DNA of 64,000 nucleotides from an uncultured Cytophagales bacterium (GTDB lineage: Bacteria; Bacteroidota; Bacteroidia; Cytophagales; Cyclobacteriaceae). Made by a program: the position numbers and the translations under genes. Under the pieces are notes generated by a model. It did no database searches. It was not told the origin of the DNA and saw only the letters and a list, made by a program, of their open reading frames with translations. Numbering within the stretch: position 1 is the first letter of the stretch; each line of letters begins with the position of its first letter. Location of the stretch: positions 62,001-126,000 of the forward strand of contig CAJXNP010000012.1 of the NCBI GenBank assembly GCA_913057175.1, in the 5' to 3' direction. This document shows positions 44,303 through 54,218 of this stretch, piece after piece.

Positions 44303-44920
44303 TTATTTGTAATCGAGGATATTCAGCTGATTATTACAAAAAGAATATTCCTCGATGGAATTCGAGCTCACAAAAATGATTTTTTCTTTTTGAATTTGAT
44401 CGATTTGTTGATGGTACCAGTCATATCCGTTTTTGTCAAGGTTAGTTGCGGGCTCGTCCAGTAGGATAACCGGGCTGTCACAGAAAAAGGAGATTCCCAA
44501 CTTCACTCGCTGCCTCATACCGGTGGAGAAATTTTTGATTTCTTTTTTTACTGCGTGCTCCAATTGCATTTTTTTTGGAAGGTCTTCCAGAAAAGTTCCG
44601 GAGTTGAGATTCTTAAATTTAAAATGAAAGGAAAGGAATTCCTCGAGAGTAAAATCTTCTATGATATCGAGGTACGGAGCAGTCATTGAAATGTGCTTAT
44701 AGATCTCGTCATCTGGTATCACAACTCCATTAGATTGATAGTTTATTTTTCCATCAGTAGCCAAAAGGTTTCCTGCAATAATCTGAAGAAGGGTTGATTT
44801 TCCGGATCCATTAGGGCCGATGATCGCTGTGGATGTGTTTTCGTCAACCTTAAAATTGACATTTCTGAAAATCCACTCCCTGTTAAATCTTTTGCTTACA
44901 TTTTCAAGGGATATGGTCAT
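44303..44920 (-). CDS. ABC transporter ATP-binding protein (CcmA-like)
   Basis: 205 residues. Walker A GPNGSGKSTLLQ lies near residue 35, the signature is degenerate (FSTGMRQRVKLG instead of LSGGQ), and Walker B is VILLDEPATNLD. The H-loop His is replaced: IIFVSSNSIEEYSF has Asn in place of the His of a normal STH. The small size resembles the CcmA type. No permease gene is adjacent, so its membrane partner must lie elsewhere. It follows lpxA by nine bases and is probably in the lipid A operon. Confidence 0.85.
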   Translation of the reverse strand: MTISLENVSKRFNREWIFRNVNFKVDENTSTAIIGPNGSGKSTLLQIIAGNLLATDGKINYQSNGVVIPDDEIYKHISMTAPYLDIIEDFTLEEFLSFHFKFKNLNSGTFLEDLPKKMQLEHAVKKEIKNFSTGMRQRVKLGISFFCDSPVILLDEPATNLDKNGYDWYHQQIDQIQKEKIIFVSSNSIEEYSFCNNQLNILDYK

Positions 44921-44929
44921 ATTAAAAAA

Positions 44930-45712
44930 TTACATATTGTTAAAGCCTTTCATGATTCCCCGTTCAGAACTTTTCACAAATTGGATGATATCATCTCTTT
45001 CAGAAGATGGAGGAATGAGGGCTTCTACCACTTCAAGGGCTTTGGAATTATTCAGGCCTTTTTGGAATATCTGGCGATATACTTCCTGGATTTCGTTGAT
45101 CTTTTCATTGCCAAAACCACGCCTTCTCAAACCAACCGAATTAATTCCTGCGTAGCTTAACGGTTCGCGGGCGGCTTTTACAAAAGGAGGCACATCTTTT
45201 CTGACGAGCGACCCGCCTGAGACAAATGCATGAGCGCCAATTTTAACAAATTGATGGATAGATGATGACCCTCCGACAATAGCCCAGTCATCTACGATCA
45301 CATGTCCAGCCATTTGGACATTATTTACCAGAATACAATGATTGCCGATAAAACAATCATGGGCAACGTGAACATAAGCCATTAACAGGCAATTGGAGCC
45401 AATTTTTGTTTTTAGCTTATCTTCCGTTCCACGGCTGATGGTCACATATTCCCGAATGACCGTATTGTCACCTACCTCTGTTGTGGTCTCTTCCCCTCCA
45501 AACTTAAGGTCCTGAGGAACTCCGGAAATAGACGATCCGGGATATATTTTACAATTTTTGCCAATCCTTGCACCAGACATAATGGTGACATTAGGGCCGA
45601 TCCATGTACCATCACCTATTTCGACATTATCGGCTATGTAGGCAAAAGGCTCAACCGTCACATTTTCACCTAATTTAGCATTCGGATGTATGTAATTTAA
45701 GGTCTGACTCAT
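44930..45712 (-). CDS. lpxA: UDP-N-acetylglucosamine O-acyltransferase
   Basis: 260 residues, left-handed beta helix. LpxA transfers a hydroxyacyl group from ACP to the 3-OH of UDP-GlcNAc, the first step of lipid A synthesis. Hexapeptide repeats run from IHPNAKLGENV on, and the catalytic His is in AYVHVAHDCFIGNHCI. The later FVKIGAHAFVSGGSLVRKDV and the C-terminal helices (GFGNEKINEIQEVYRQIF) are standard. The start overlaps the end of lpxC/fabZ by four bases. Confidence 0.96.
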   Translation of the reverse strand: MSQTLNYIHPNAKLGENVTVEPFAYIADNVEIGDGTWIGPNVTIMSGARIGKNCKIYPGSSISGVPQDLKFGGEETTTEVGDNTVIREYVTISRGTEDKLKTKIGSNCLLMAYVHVAHDCFIGNHCILVNNVQMAGHVIVDDWAIVGGSSSIHQFVKIGAHAFVSGGSLVRKDVPPFVKAAREPLSYAGINSVGLRRRGFGNEKINEIQEVYRQIFQKGLNNSKALEVVEALIPPSSERDDIIQFVKSSERGIMKGFNNM

Positions 45713-47097
45713 TTCTTTCTAACGATGCTCGCTATCATAATGCTTTCTGTTACCAGGGACTTTCCAACAAATGCCCGGCCTTTCATTTTGGCTATTCCTC
45801 GTTTGATTGGCTCTAGCAGTTCGCATTCAATAACCAATGTATCGCCAGGCAAAACCATCTTTCTAAATTTACACTCTTCGATTTTAAGGAAATAGGTCCA
45901 GTAATTTTGTGGATCTGGTACCGTATTCAGCACAAATATGCCTCCGATTTGGGCCATTGCTTCGACGATCAATACCCCTGGCATCACAGGATTTCCAGGG
46001 AAATGTCCCTGGAAGAATGACTCATTATAGGTGACATTTTTCACCCCTGTTACTGTCGTATCATCCAAATGAATGATCTTATCTAATAACAGGAACGGAA
46101 GCCTGTGAGGTAATATATCTTTAATCTGGTTAATATCAAAAACCGGGGGAAGGTTGGGATTGTAATATGGAGCGGAGCTTTCGTCTTTCTCCATCAACCT
46201 TTTTAGTTTTTTGGCGAATGCTACATTTGCTGCATGACCAGGTCTTGCTGCCAGAATCTGAGCCTTTAATGGCCTTCCTGCTAAAGCAAGATCACCTACA
46301 AGGTCTAATAATTTATGCCGGGCGGGTTCATTCCTATGTCGCAGTTCGACATTGTTTAAAATCCCCTCTTTCTTTACTTCTACCTTGGGCTTGTTAAATA
46401 AACCAGCCAGGTAATCCAGTTCATTATCTTCAACAATTCTATCAACTACTACTATGGCATTGTTCAGGTCTCCTCCCTTGATCAGATTGTTTTTGTACAA
46501 CATTTCAAGTTCATGGAGAAAGCAAAAAGTCCTGGAGGATGAGATCTCTTTTTCAAATTGGGAGATATCTGTGAGGGATGCATGCTGACTACCTAAAACC
46601 GGTGAATTGTAATCAATCATAACGGTCAACCTATAATCATCCAATGGCAAAGCTGCCAATTCTACATCACGGGCTGGTTCCCGGTAAAAGACGCTTTCTT
46701 CTACCTCATAAAACTTGCGCAAGGCGTTTTGCTCTTCCATTCCAGCACATTTCAGAGCGTCTACAAATTGCCTGGAAGAACCATCCATAATTGGTGGCTC
46801 AGGGCCGTCAAGTTGAATTAGTACATTGTCTATTTCCAAACCCACCAAAGCTGCCATGGTGTGCTCTACCGTATTGATCCTTGCTCCGCTCTGCTCAATA
46901 GTTGTTCCCCTCGAAAGATCTACAACATTGTCCACATCTGCATCTACGATTGGCTGACCTTCGATATCCACTCTTTGAAATTTCACTCCGTGATTAGGAG
47001 GCGCAGGCAAAAAGGTCATATTGGCATCAACACCTGTGTGTAATCCAACCCCGGAAATCGTGACAGATTTTTTAATGGTGTGTTGTTTAAAATACAT
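45709..47097 (-). CDS. lpxC/fabZ: bifunctional UDP-3-O-acyl-GlcNAc deacetylase / 3-hydroxyacyl-ACP dehydratase
   Basis: 462 residues, a fusion known from Bacteroidota. The LpxC part (1 to about 305) opens KKSVTISGVGLHTG and has zinc ligands in EHTMAALVGLE (near 77) and RHKLLDLVGDLALAG (near 262). The FabZ part has LPHRLPFLLLDKI (near 325) and GHFPGNPVMPGVLIVEAMAQ (near 361) with the active-site His and the downstream Glu. It links removal of the acetyl group in lipid A synthesis with fatty-acid elongation, so both steps may be balanced through one chain. It overlaps lpxA by four bases. Confidence 0.97.
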   Translation of the reverse strand: MYFKQHTIKKSVTISGVGLHTGVDANMTFLPAPPNHGVKFQRVDIEGQPIVDADVDNVVDLSRGTTIEQSGARINTVEHTMAALVGLEIDNVLIQLDGPEPPIMDGSSRQFVDALKCAGMEEQNALRKFYEVEESVFYREPARDVELAALPLDDYRLTVMIDYNSPVLGSQHASLTDISQFEKEISSSRTFCFLHELEMLYKNNLIKGGDLNNAIVVVDRIVEDNELDYLAGLFNKPKVEVKKEGILNNVELRHRNEPARHKLLDLVGDLALAGRPLKAQILAARPGHAANVAFAKKLKRLMEKDESSAPYYNPNLPPVFDINQIKDILPHRLPFLLLDKIIHLDDTTVTGVKNVTYNESFFQGHFPGNPVMPGVLIVEAMAQIGGIFVLNTVPDPQNYWTYFLKIEECKFRKMVLPGDTLVIECELLEPIKRGIAKMKGRAFVGKSLVTESIMIASIVRKK

Positions 47098-47108
47098 TTA
47101 GACCGATA

Positions 47109-48146
47109 TTAATTAGCCGGCAAATTTAGTATTTTTTCTTCAAGTTCATTAATTCTCTTATTTAATTCTGGCAATTTCCTGAAAACCGCCACGCTTTTGA
47201 AGTAAGGCCCTCTTTCCTGAGATGGGCTTCCCACTTCTATCTTTCCTGGTTCGATGGATTTCATTACACCGGCTTGGGCTCCAAGCTTAACGTTATCACT
47301 AATTTCGAGGTGACCGGCAATACCAACCTGCCCGGCAAACACACAATTATTACCAATAGTTGTCGATCCCGAAATTCCTGTTTGAGCGGCGATGACCGTG
47401 TTTGAACCGATTTCAACATTGTGGGCGATCTGGATAAGATTATCTAATTTGGTGCCTTTCCGGATAATAGTGGAACCCAATGTAGCACAGTCTATCGTCG
47501 TGTTGGCTCCGATACTCACATCTTCCTCCAATATTACATTGCCAAGTTGTGGAATGGTTTTGTATGAGCCATCCTCCTGTGGAGCAAAACCAAATCCATC
47601 CGAACCAATTACTGCTCCTGCATGGATAACACAGCGATGACCAATCTTACAGTCATTATATATTTTAGCCCCTGAATATATAATTGTATTATCTCCAATT
47701 GTCACATTATCTCCTATATAAGCCTGAGGGAATACTTTTACATTGCTTCCAATTTTGACATTGTTGCCAATGTATGAGAATGCTCCACGATAAATTTTAT
47801 CTCCAACCTCAGATTTTTCACCAATAAAAGATGGGCTTTCAACACCTTCTTTACTAAAGCTGATGATCTTATAATATTCTTCCAATAAAACAGTAAAACT
47901 GCTGTACGGATCTTTAACCCTGACTAAAGTAGATTTTATATCGTGTTTAGGTTCGAACTCGTTGGATACGATGATGGCTGAAGCTTTGGTTTTGTATACA
48001 AACTCTTCATACTTGAGATTTGCCAGAAAGGTGATACTTCCCTTTTCCGCATCTTGTATTTTTCCCAGCGTGTGAATTTGTTCTTCGCCGTTCCCTTCGA
48101 CTTCCCCTTTTAATATGGCCGCTATCTGATTGATGGTGAATTTCAT
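47109..48146 (-). CDS. lpxD: UDP-3-O-(3-hydroxyacyl)glucosamine N-acyltransferase
   Basis: 345 residues. LpxD adds the second acyl chain, to the amine freed by LpxC. The N-terminal uridine-binding domain ([20 protein letters not shown]) is followed by a left-handed helix with repeats such as [40 protein letters not shown] and the catalytic His of [14 protein letters not shown] are diagnostic. It is 11 bases upstream of lpxC/fabZ and shares its operon. Confidence 0.96.
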   Translation of the reverse strand: MKFTINQIAAILKGEVEGNGEEQIHTLGKIQDAEKGSITFLANLKYEEFVYKTKASAIIVSNEFEPKHDIKSTLVRVKDPYSSFTVLLEEYYKIISFSKEGVESPSFIGEKSEVGDKIYRGAFSYIGNNVKIGSNVKVFPQAYIGDNVTIGDNTIIYSGAKIYNDCKIGHRCVIHAGAVIGSDGFGFAPQEDGSYKTIPQLGNVILEEDVSIGANTTIDCATLGSTIIRKGTKLDNLIQIAHNVEIGSNTVIAAQTGISGSTTIGNNCVFAGQVGIAGHLEISDNVKLGAQAGVMKSIEPGKIEVGSPSQERGPYFKSVAVFRKLPELNKRINELEEKILNLPAN

Positions 48147-48176
48147 GTTGTATTATAATTGAATGATTTTTAGGCG

Positions 48177-49388
48177 TTACAAAATTAAACTTTTAGGCCA
48201 GCATAGGTAGTATTTTTTGACGATTTTCCTCATGGCTTTGATATTTGGCAAATCGCTCGCCAAAGCAATGTCCACAATCTTACCTTTTTTGGTTAACACG
48301 TTGATTTTTTGGTCGCCACCCATATAGGCTGCATTGCTTTTTGCACCACAAATGATAAAGTGATCTATGTATTCTTGTGATGATCCTGATTTCAATAATT
48401 TTTTCCTTTTCTTTTCAATCTCACTTTTACTTACTTCCGATTCGTAAAACTTCACACTAAAAAGAGATCTGTTTAAAAGCATTTGGCAAAACCGGCTCAG
48501 CACAAAATCATTGGCATTTTTCCAAAATTTGATAGCACTTATAATATCATAATCATCCAGGTTGGCAAAAGCTTCTAGTTCATTTAGATTTAGTTCGATA
48601 TTGTCTTTGGCAAGAAAAAGTCGTAGATCCGGACTAATACCCGAATGTGTTTCAATATTTACTTCCCTAGCTCGAAATATTATTTTCTTAAGCATCTGTT
48701 CTACAGCAACAGTTGTTTTATGAAGATAAACCTGCCAGTACATGAGCCTCCTTGAGCTAAGAAAATTTTCGATGCTGTAAATCCCTTTCTCCTCGATCAC
48801 CAATTCATCCTTGTGAACATTCAGCAATTTTATGATCCTTTCCGAACCGATTGTACCCTCCGATACACCAGTAAAAAAGCTATCCCTGTTTAGGTAATCC
48901 AATCGGTCGATATCGAGTTGGCTGGACACCAACTGATTTAAAAACTTTCTATGGTAGGCGCCGTTAAAAATTTCTATTGCCAGGTCGAGAGAATGATTGA
49001 ATTCAGTGTTTAATCTTGCCATGATGAGCGAAGATAATTTTTCATGGCTGACATTTTTCATCAGGATATTTTCCAGGGCATGAGAAAACGGTGAATGACC
49101 GATATCATGTAGCAGAATGGCAACGAGAGTTGCATTGTACTCATCTGTTGAAATTTCAATGTTTTTTTCCCTGAGATTATCCAGTGTTTCCTTCATCAGG
49201 TGCATGGCGCCTAAAGCGTGATGAAAACGAGTATGCAAGGCTCCGGGATAGACATAATCCGTTAAACCAAGTTGTTTGATCCTTCGCAAACGCTGAAACC
49301 AGGGGTGATTGATTAAATCGTAAATAAGTTCATTGTGGATGGTAATGAATCCATAAACAGGATCATTAATAATCTTTTTCTTATTCAA
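48177..49388 (-). CDS. HD-domain phosphohydrolase (dNTPase-like, COG1078)
   Basis: 403 residues. The HD metal residues are present: RFHHALGAMHLM, then ILLHDIGHSPFSHALE near residue 88, then a later Asp in QLDIDRLDYLNRDSFFTG. The N-terminal PVYGFITIHNELIYDLINHP is typical of this branch. Relatives hydrolyse dNTPs, often under allosteric control by nucleotides; the substrate is unknown here. It is 30 bases upstream of lpxD and divergent from porX. Confidence 0.9.
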   Translation of the reverse strand: MNKKKIINDPVYGFITIHNELIYDLINHPWFQRLRRIKQLGLTDYVYPGALHTRFHHALGAMHLMKETLDNLREKNIEISTDEYNATLVAILLHDIGHSPFSHALENILMKNVSHEKLSSLIMARLNTEFNHSLDLAIEIFNGAYHRKFLNQLVSSQLDIDRLDYLNRDSFFTGVSEGTIGSERIIKLLNVHKDELVIEEKGIYSIENFLSSRRLMYWQVYLHKTTVAVEQMLKKIIFRAREVNIETHSGISPDLRLFLAKDNIELNLNELEAFANLDDYDIISAIKFWKNANDFVLSRFCQMLLNRSLFSVKFYESEVSKSEIEKKRKKLLKSGSSQEYIDHFIICGAKSNAAYMGGDQKINVLTKKGKIVDIALASDLPNIKAMRKIVKKYYLCWPKSLIL

Positions 49389-49441
49389 ACTTGTGAGATT
49401 AATTTCGTTATTTTAAAATAAATAATACGTACCAGAGCGCT

Positions 49442-50998
49442 ATGCAAAGATATAATATTTTATGGGCCGACGATGAGATAGAACTTCTTAAGCCACATAT
49501 ACTTTTTCTGAATAATAAAGGCTATGAAGTTGACCCGGTAACAAGTGGTCCCGAGGCAATTGAAGCTGCTGAAGAGAACAATTATGACGTCATTTTTTTG
49601 GATGAAAATATGCCGGGAATGACGGGTCTGGAAACACTTACACATATTAAAAGTATCAATCCGGAAATACCGGTAGTCATGATCACTAAGAGCGAGGAGG
49701 AGCACCTCATGGAGGAGGCGATCGGTTCAAAAATAGCCGATTATCTCATTAAGCCTCTTAACCCCAATCAGTTGTTGCTATCAGTTAAAAAATTGCTGGA
49801 CAATAAACGATTGGTCTCTGAAAAAACGAACATGAACTACCAGCAGGAGTTTAGGAACCTGAGCATGGCTTTCAACGATGAGCTGGACTATGATGAGTGG
49901 GCTGATATATATAAGAAATTAGTTTACTGGGATCTTGAGCTCGGACAAAGTGAAATGGCTGAGGTGCTTGACATGCAAATCAGTGAGGCCAATCTCAACT
50001 TCTCGAAATTCATCCATGAAAATTATGAGTCATGGCTGAATGATCCGGATATCGATCGGCCATTGTTGTCCCACGAATTGATGAAAAAGAAGATCATTCC
50101 GGAAATCAATGACAACAGGCCTTTATTCTTTATTGTGATTGATAATCTCCGATACGATCAATGGAAAATTATCCAGAATCCGATCACCAACATGTTTAAC
50201 CTGGAAAAGGAGGAATCTTATTATTCCATTCTGCCAACAACGACCGCTTATGCCCGAAATGCAATTTTTTCAGGAATGCTTCCGTTGGAGATGGAAAAAT
50301 ATCATCCCGATATCTGGGTAGGTGAAGATGAAGAGAAGGGGAAAAATCTCTATGAAGAAGATTTTCTAGCCAGGCAACTAAAAAGATTACGCCCTAATAC
50401 CAAATTCAGCTACAATAAGATCAAAAACCTGGGCCAGGGAAAAAACCTTGCCGACACAATTCAGAATTACCTTAGCAATGACCTGAATGTCATTGTCTAC
50501 AACTTTGTGGATATGCTGTCACATGCCAGAACTGAAATGGAGGTCATTCGCGAGTTGGCGCCTGATGAACCTGCCTACAGGTCACTTACCAGGAGCTGGT
50601 TTTCCCATTCTCCATTGATTGATATTTTGAGAAAATTATCTGAGAAAAATGTCAAGATCGTCATCACTACTGATCATGGTACTGTGAGAGTAAAAAAACC
50701 ATTTAAGATTATCGGCGACAGGAACACCAATACCAACCTCAGATATAAGGTTGGAAAAAACCTTGCCTTTGATGACAACAAGGTCTTCGTCTGCAGGACT
50801 CCTGAGAAGTTACATCTTCCAAAAATCAACGTTTCTTCAACCTATGTTTTTGCCGTCGAGGATTATTTTTTCGCTTATCCCAATAATTATAATCACTATG
50901 TAAAGTACTATAATGACACATTTCAGCATGGTGGACTATCGATGGAGGAAATGATAATTCCGATAATTTCACTAAATTCGAAAAACGTTCCTAAATAG
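49442..50998 (+). CDS. porX: PorX-type response regulator with PglZ domain
   Basis: 518 residues. The N-terminal receiver has the acidic pair (ADDE, residues 9-12), the phosphorylation Asp54 in VIFLDENMPG, a Thr/Ser in MITKS and the Lys of YLIKPL. A helical linker leads to a PglZ domain of the alkaline-phosphatase superfamily: FFIVIDNLRYDQWK, then ILPTTTAYARNAIFSGMLP, then KIVITTDHGTVRVKKP and HGGLSMEEMIIPII. PorX regulates type IX secretion in Porphyromonas and relatives. No porY or T9SS component is in this window. It is followed by tsaE after 16 bases. Confidence 0.95.
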   Translation: MQRYNILWADDEIELLKPHILFLNNKGYEVDPVTSGPEAIEAAEENNYDVIFLDENMPGMTGLETLTHIKSINPEIPVVMITKSEEEHLMEEAIGSKIADYLIKPLNPNQLLLSVKKLLDNKRLVSEKTNMNYQQEFRNLSMAFNDELDYDEWADIYKKLVYWDLELGQSEMAEVLDMQISEANLNFSKFIHENYESWLNDPDIDRPLLSHELMKKKIIPEINDNRPLFFIVIDNLRYDQWKIIQNPITNMFNLEKEESYYSILPTTTAYARNAIFSGMLPLEMEKYHPDIWVGEDEEKGKNLYEEDFLARQLKRLRPNTKFSYNKIKNLGQGKNLADTIQNYLSNDLNVIVYNFVDMLSHARTEMEVIRELAPDEPAYRSLTRSWFSHSPLIDILRKLSEKNVKIVITTDHGTVRVKKPFKIIGDRNTNTNLRYKVGKNLAFDDNKVFVCRTPEKLHLPKINVSSTYVFAVEDYFFAYPNNYNHYVKYYNDTFQHGGLSMEEMIIPIISLNSKNVPK

Positions 50999-51014
50999 TT
51001 CAAAACAAACTTGT

Positions 51015-51437
51015 TTGGAAATAATATCGAATTCAATCAGTGATTTGCCGGAAGTCGCAAAGAAAATTTCTGATTTTGCTGGGAATAAAAATATTTGGCT
51101 TTTTTTTGGAGATATGGGTGCCGGAAAAACAACTTTAATCAAAAGCATCTGTCAACAAAGGGGTGTGCTGGATACCGTGAGCAGCCCGACATTTTCTTTG
51201 GTCAATGAATATGTGAATCTCGCAAGCGATACTATTTACCATTTTGATTTTTACAGAATAAAAAATCAGGAAGAAGCTATGGATATCGGAGTTGATGAAT
51301 ATTTCTTTTCAGATAATTTATGCCTGGTAGAGTGGCCAGAGAAAATCCCTTCTTTGATACCTGATAATTATCTGGAAGTTAACATCGAAGTGGAAAAAAG
51401 TGACAAAAGGATCATAATGTTGAAACACCATGGTTAA
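51015..51437 (+). CDS. tsaE: tRNA threonylcarbamoyladenosine biosynthesis ATPase
   Basis: 140 residues from a TTG. The ATPase has Walker A GDMGAGKTTLIK near residue 33, a switch region STFSLVNEY-like (VSSPTFSLVNEYVNL), HFDFYRIKNQEEAMDIGVDE and the late LVEWPEKIPSLIP. TsaE cooperates with TsaB and TsaD to place the t6A modification on ANN-decoding tRNAs. The gene overlaps ald by eight bases, and the porX-tsaE-ald order is one I have seen in other Bacteroidota. Confidence 0.93.
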   Translation: MEIISNSISDLPEVAKKISDFAGNKNIWLFFGDMGAGKTTLIKSICQQRGVLDTVSSPTFSLVNEYVNLASDTIYHFDFYRIKNQEEAMDIGVDEYFFSDNLCLVEWPEKIPSLIPDNYLEVNIEVEKSDKRIIMLKHHG

Positions 51438-52656
51438 AAATCCCCGGCAAGGTTTTCAGGAATTAGCTAAGGAAAGTCAGCTTTATCCTCAGGAGCAGCT
51501 ATTACAGGTAAAGGGTAAAAAGAAGAGTTTGTTTATTGGTATTCCAAAGGAAATATCCCTGCAGGAAAGAAGGGTGCCTTTAACACCCGGAGCTGTCAGG
51601 CTGTTGGCCAACAATGGTCATGAGGTCTGGATTGAATCAGGAGCGGGAAATCCATCTAAATTTACAGACAAAGAGTTTAGCGACGCTGGTGCAAAAATTG
51701 TTTACGATTCAAAGGAAATTTACAAAGCTGAAATAGTCCTGAAAGTAGAGCCCCCTACAAAAGAAGAAATAGATTGGTTTAAGCCTGGAAATACACTGAT
51801 TTCCGCACTTCAAACCGGAAATATTACTCAGGAATACATTGCACAGATCAACAAAAAGAAAATAACAGCCTTAGCATATGAATTGCTGGAAGACAAGGTA
51901 GGAGGCATGCCGGCAGTACGTGCCATGAGTGAAATCGCCGGCAGCACGGTAATGCTGATAGCAGCAGAATTATTGATCAACACAGATTATAGCAGGGGCA
52001 TTCTACTGGGTGGAGTAACGGGCGTACCTCCGACCAAAGTTGTGATCTTAGGCGCGGGAACGGTTGCGGAATATGCCGCAAGGGCAGGCCTGGGCTTGGG
52101 TGCTGAAATAAAGATCTTTGACAATCATTTGTATAAGTTAAGAAGAATTAAGCACACACTTGGCAATAGTGTGTTTACATCGACATTGGATAATCTTACC
52201 CTGAGAGAAGCTCTCAAAACAGCAGATGTTGTAGTAGGGGCATTGAGGAGTGAAAAGGGAAAAATCCGGTTTTTAGTAAGTGAGGAAATGGTGACAGAGA
52301 TGAAGCAGGGATCGGTTATCATGGATGTGAGCATTGACCAGGGAGGATGCTTTGAAACCTCATACATTACTACTCATGATAAACCTACATTTATTAAATA
52401 CGGAGTCATCCATTATTGCGTACCGAACATTCCTTCCCGTGTACCCAAGACGGCCAGCGCTGCTTTAAGTAACATTTTTACACCCATTCTCTTTCAGATG
52501 GCAGATGTTGGAGGACAAGATGAAATGATCTTTTCATTTAAGTGGTTTATGAAGGGTATTTATGCTTTCAAAGGAAGCCTGACCAATCAAAGCATTGCCA
52601 ACAAATTAGGAATGAAATGCAAAGATCTGGAATTATTACTGGCTGCCAGATTCTAA
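51430..52656 (+). CDS. ald: alanine dehydrogenase
   Basis: 408 residues. The enzyme interconverts alanine and pyruvate with NAD and ammonia. FIGIPKEISLQERRVPLTPG opens the AlaDH/PNT N-terminal domain after an extension of about 35 residues. KVEPPTKEEIDWF, VGGMPAVRAMSEIAG and VVILGAGTVAEYAARAGLGL (Rossmann) follow, and MDVSIDQGGCFETS matches the conserved alanine dehydrogenase block. The N-terminal extension is usual in Cytophagales homologues as far as I recall. Confidence 0.93.
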   Translation: MVKNPRQGFQELAKESQLYPQEQLLQVKGKKKSLFIGIPKEISLQERRVPLTPGAVRLLANNGHEVWIESGAGNPSKFTDKEFSDAGAKIVYDSKEIYKAEIVLKVEPPTKEEIDWFKPGNTLISALQTGNITQEYIAQINKKKITALAYELLEDKVGGMPAVRAMSEIAGSTVMLIAAELLINTDYSRGILLGGVTGVPPTKVVILGAGTVAEYAARAGLGLGAEIKIFDNHLYKLRRIKHTLGNSVFTSTLDNLTLREALKTADVVVGALRSEKGKIRFLVSEEMVTEMKQGSVIMDVSIDQGGCFETSYITTHDKPTFIKYGVIHYCVPNIPSRVPKTASAALSNIFTPILFQMADVGGQDEMIFSFKWFMKGIYAFKGSLTNQSIANKLGMKCKDLELLLAARF

Positions 52657-53585
52657 GCTGCCCTTTTTGATGAAGCCAGTAAATAAAGTACAGCCATCCT
52701 GATAGCGACCCCATTTTCCACTTGTTCCAGAATAATGGAGTGATCCGAATCAGCAACATCACTATTCAGTTCTACACCCCTGTTAATCGGGCCAGGATGC
52801 ATGATCGTGATCTGCTTGTCGAGTTTGTCGAGCATGGATTTGTTAATACCATAGTAAAGAGAGTATTCCCGGATACTCGGAAAATATTTGATATGTTGTC
52901 TTTCAAGTTGAATCCGCAATACATTAGCAACGTCGCACCATTGCAGGGCTTTCAGTACATCCAGCTCTACCTTTACTCCAAGTGTATGAATGTATTTTGG
53001 CAATAGAGTGTTTGGGCCACAAACCATGACCTGTGCTCCAAGTTTTTTCAAGGCAAATATATTGGAAAGTGCCACTCTCGAATGGAGGATATCCCCGATG
53101 ATTGCCACTTTTAGCCCTTCAATCTTTTTGTGCTTAGACCTGATGGAAAAGGTATCCAATAAGGCCTGTGTAGGATGCTCGTGTGTGCCATCGCCAGCGT
53201 TGACGATATTGGCTTTGATGTGTTTTGACAAGAAATGAGGAGCGCCCGGGCTGCTATGCCGCATGACAATCATATCCACTTTCATAGCAAGAATATTATT
53301 GACAGTATCGAGAAGGGTTTCTCCCTTTTTAACAGAACTCCCGGAAGAAGAAAAATTAATCACATCGGCAGACAATCTTTTTTCTGCTAATTCGAAAGAT
53401 AATTTGGTCCTGGTTGAGTTTTCAAAAAATACATTGGCGATGGTAATATCTCGTAGGGAAGGAACTTTTTTAATCGGCCGGTTGATGACTTCTTTAAAAT
53501 TGTCTGCTGTTTCAAAAATCAACTGGAGGTCTTGTTCTGTTAGATTTTTGATTCCCAGCAAATGGTTTACACTTAAATTGGCCAT
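52653..53585 (-). CDS. pyrB: aspartate carbamoyltransferase catalytic subunit
   Basis: 310 residues from the ATG at 53585, one base after the pyrR stop; an upstream start at 53597 would overlap pyrR and is less likely. The carbamoyl-phosphate site is ENSTRTKLSFELAEKRL (STRTK in place of STRTR). HSSPGAPHFL, HEHPTQALLDTFSI, HSRVALSNIF and HPGPINRGVE complete the family pattern. It catalyses the first committed step of pyrimidine synthesis. No pyrI gene is adjacent, so allosteric control must come otherwise, probably through pyrR. Confidence 0.95.
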   Translation of the reverse strand: MANLSVNHLLGIKNLTEQDLQLIFETADNFKEVINRPIKKVPSLRDITIANVFFENSTRTKLSFELAEKRLSADVINFSSSGSSVKKGETLLDTVNNILAMKVDMIVMRHSSPGAPHFLSKHIKANIVNAGDGTHEHPTQALLDTFSIRSKHKKIEGLKVAIIGDILHSRVALSNIFALKKLGAQVMVCGPNTLLPKYIHTLGVKVELDVLKALQWCDVANVLRIQLERQHIKYFPSIREYSLYYGINKSMLDKLDKQITIMHPGPINRGVELNSDVADSDHSIILEQVENGVAIRMAVLYLLASSKRAA

Positions 53586-53586
53586 G

Positions 53587-54150
53587 TTATTCTTCAATAT
53601 TTACTAACCATATATTGTTCTTTTTAAATCCCTGTTCTTTCCATTCGACCGAAATCCGCTGAGAATGCAGGGTATTGACTGACTGTCCTACATAATCGGG
53701 CTCGATGGGTAAATGGCGCGTATATTTTCGATTGATCAGAACCAGTAATTCAACCTTCTGTGGTCTTCCAAAGGCTGTCATGGCGTCTAGTGCTGCACGA
53801 ACACTTCTACCTGTATATAGCACATCGTCGACAATCACCACCTTTTTATCCTCTAAAATAAAGTCTAACTCTGTGGAGTTAGCTTTGAGAGGATTGTCTC
53901 GTCGTCGGAAATCATCCCGGTAAAAAGTAATATCGAGAAAGCCGAGATTTACCTTCTTGTTGACATACGTGTTGAGCTTGCTTTGAATAAGTTTTGCCAG
54001 GTAGATACCCCTGGGTTGTAAACCGATGATGGCTGAATTGGAAAAATCACCGTGGTTCTCAATCAACTGTTGACAAAGTCGGTTGATTGTGATCTCTAAC
54101 AAATGCTGATCCAGGATCTGTTTTCTATGAACGGACATTTCTGGCGACAA
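53587..54150 (-). CDS. pyrR: bifunctional pyrimidine operon regulator / uracil phosphoribosyltransferase
   Basis: 187 residues. The PRPP-binding motif VVIVDDVLYTGRSVRAALDA is unmistakable, and IIGLQPRGIYLAKLI and LGFLDITFYRDDFRRRD match PyrR rather than Upp. In Firmicutes PyrR binds pyr mRNA to cause attenuation. I see no anti-antiterminator structure in the short space before this gene, so RNA-based control here is unproved. It is cotranscribed with pyrB. Confidence 0.94.
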   Translation of the reverse strand: MSPEMSVHRKQILDQHLLEITINRLCQQLIENHGDFSNSAIIGLQPRGIYLAKLIQSKLNTYVNKKVNLGFLDITFYRDDFRRRDNPLKANSTELDFILEDKKVVIVDDVLYTGRSVRAALDAMTAFGRPQKVELLVLINRKYTRHLPIEPDYVGQSVNTLHSQRISVEWKEQGFKKNNIWLVNIEE

Positions 54151-54218
54151 ATATATAAAAAATTGTTATATGAGAAATATATCCAACTAATAGGAAAGTA
54201 ATCGTAGATTTATGGTGC

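Noticed and set aside
49408-49421. Palindrome TTATTTTAAAATAA between the HD hydrolase and porX
   Set aside because: It consists only of A and T and is expected by chance in such spacers.
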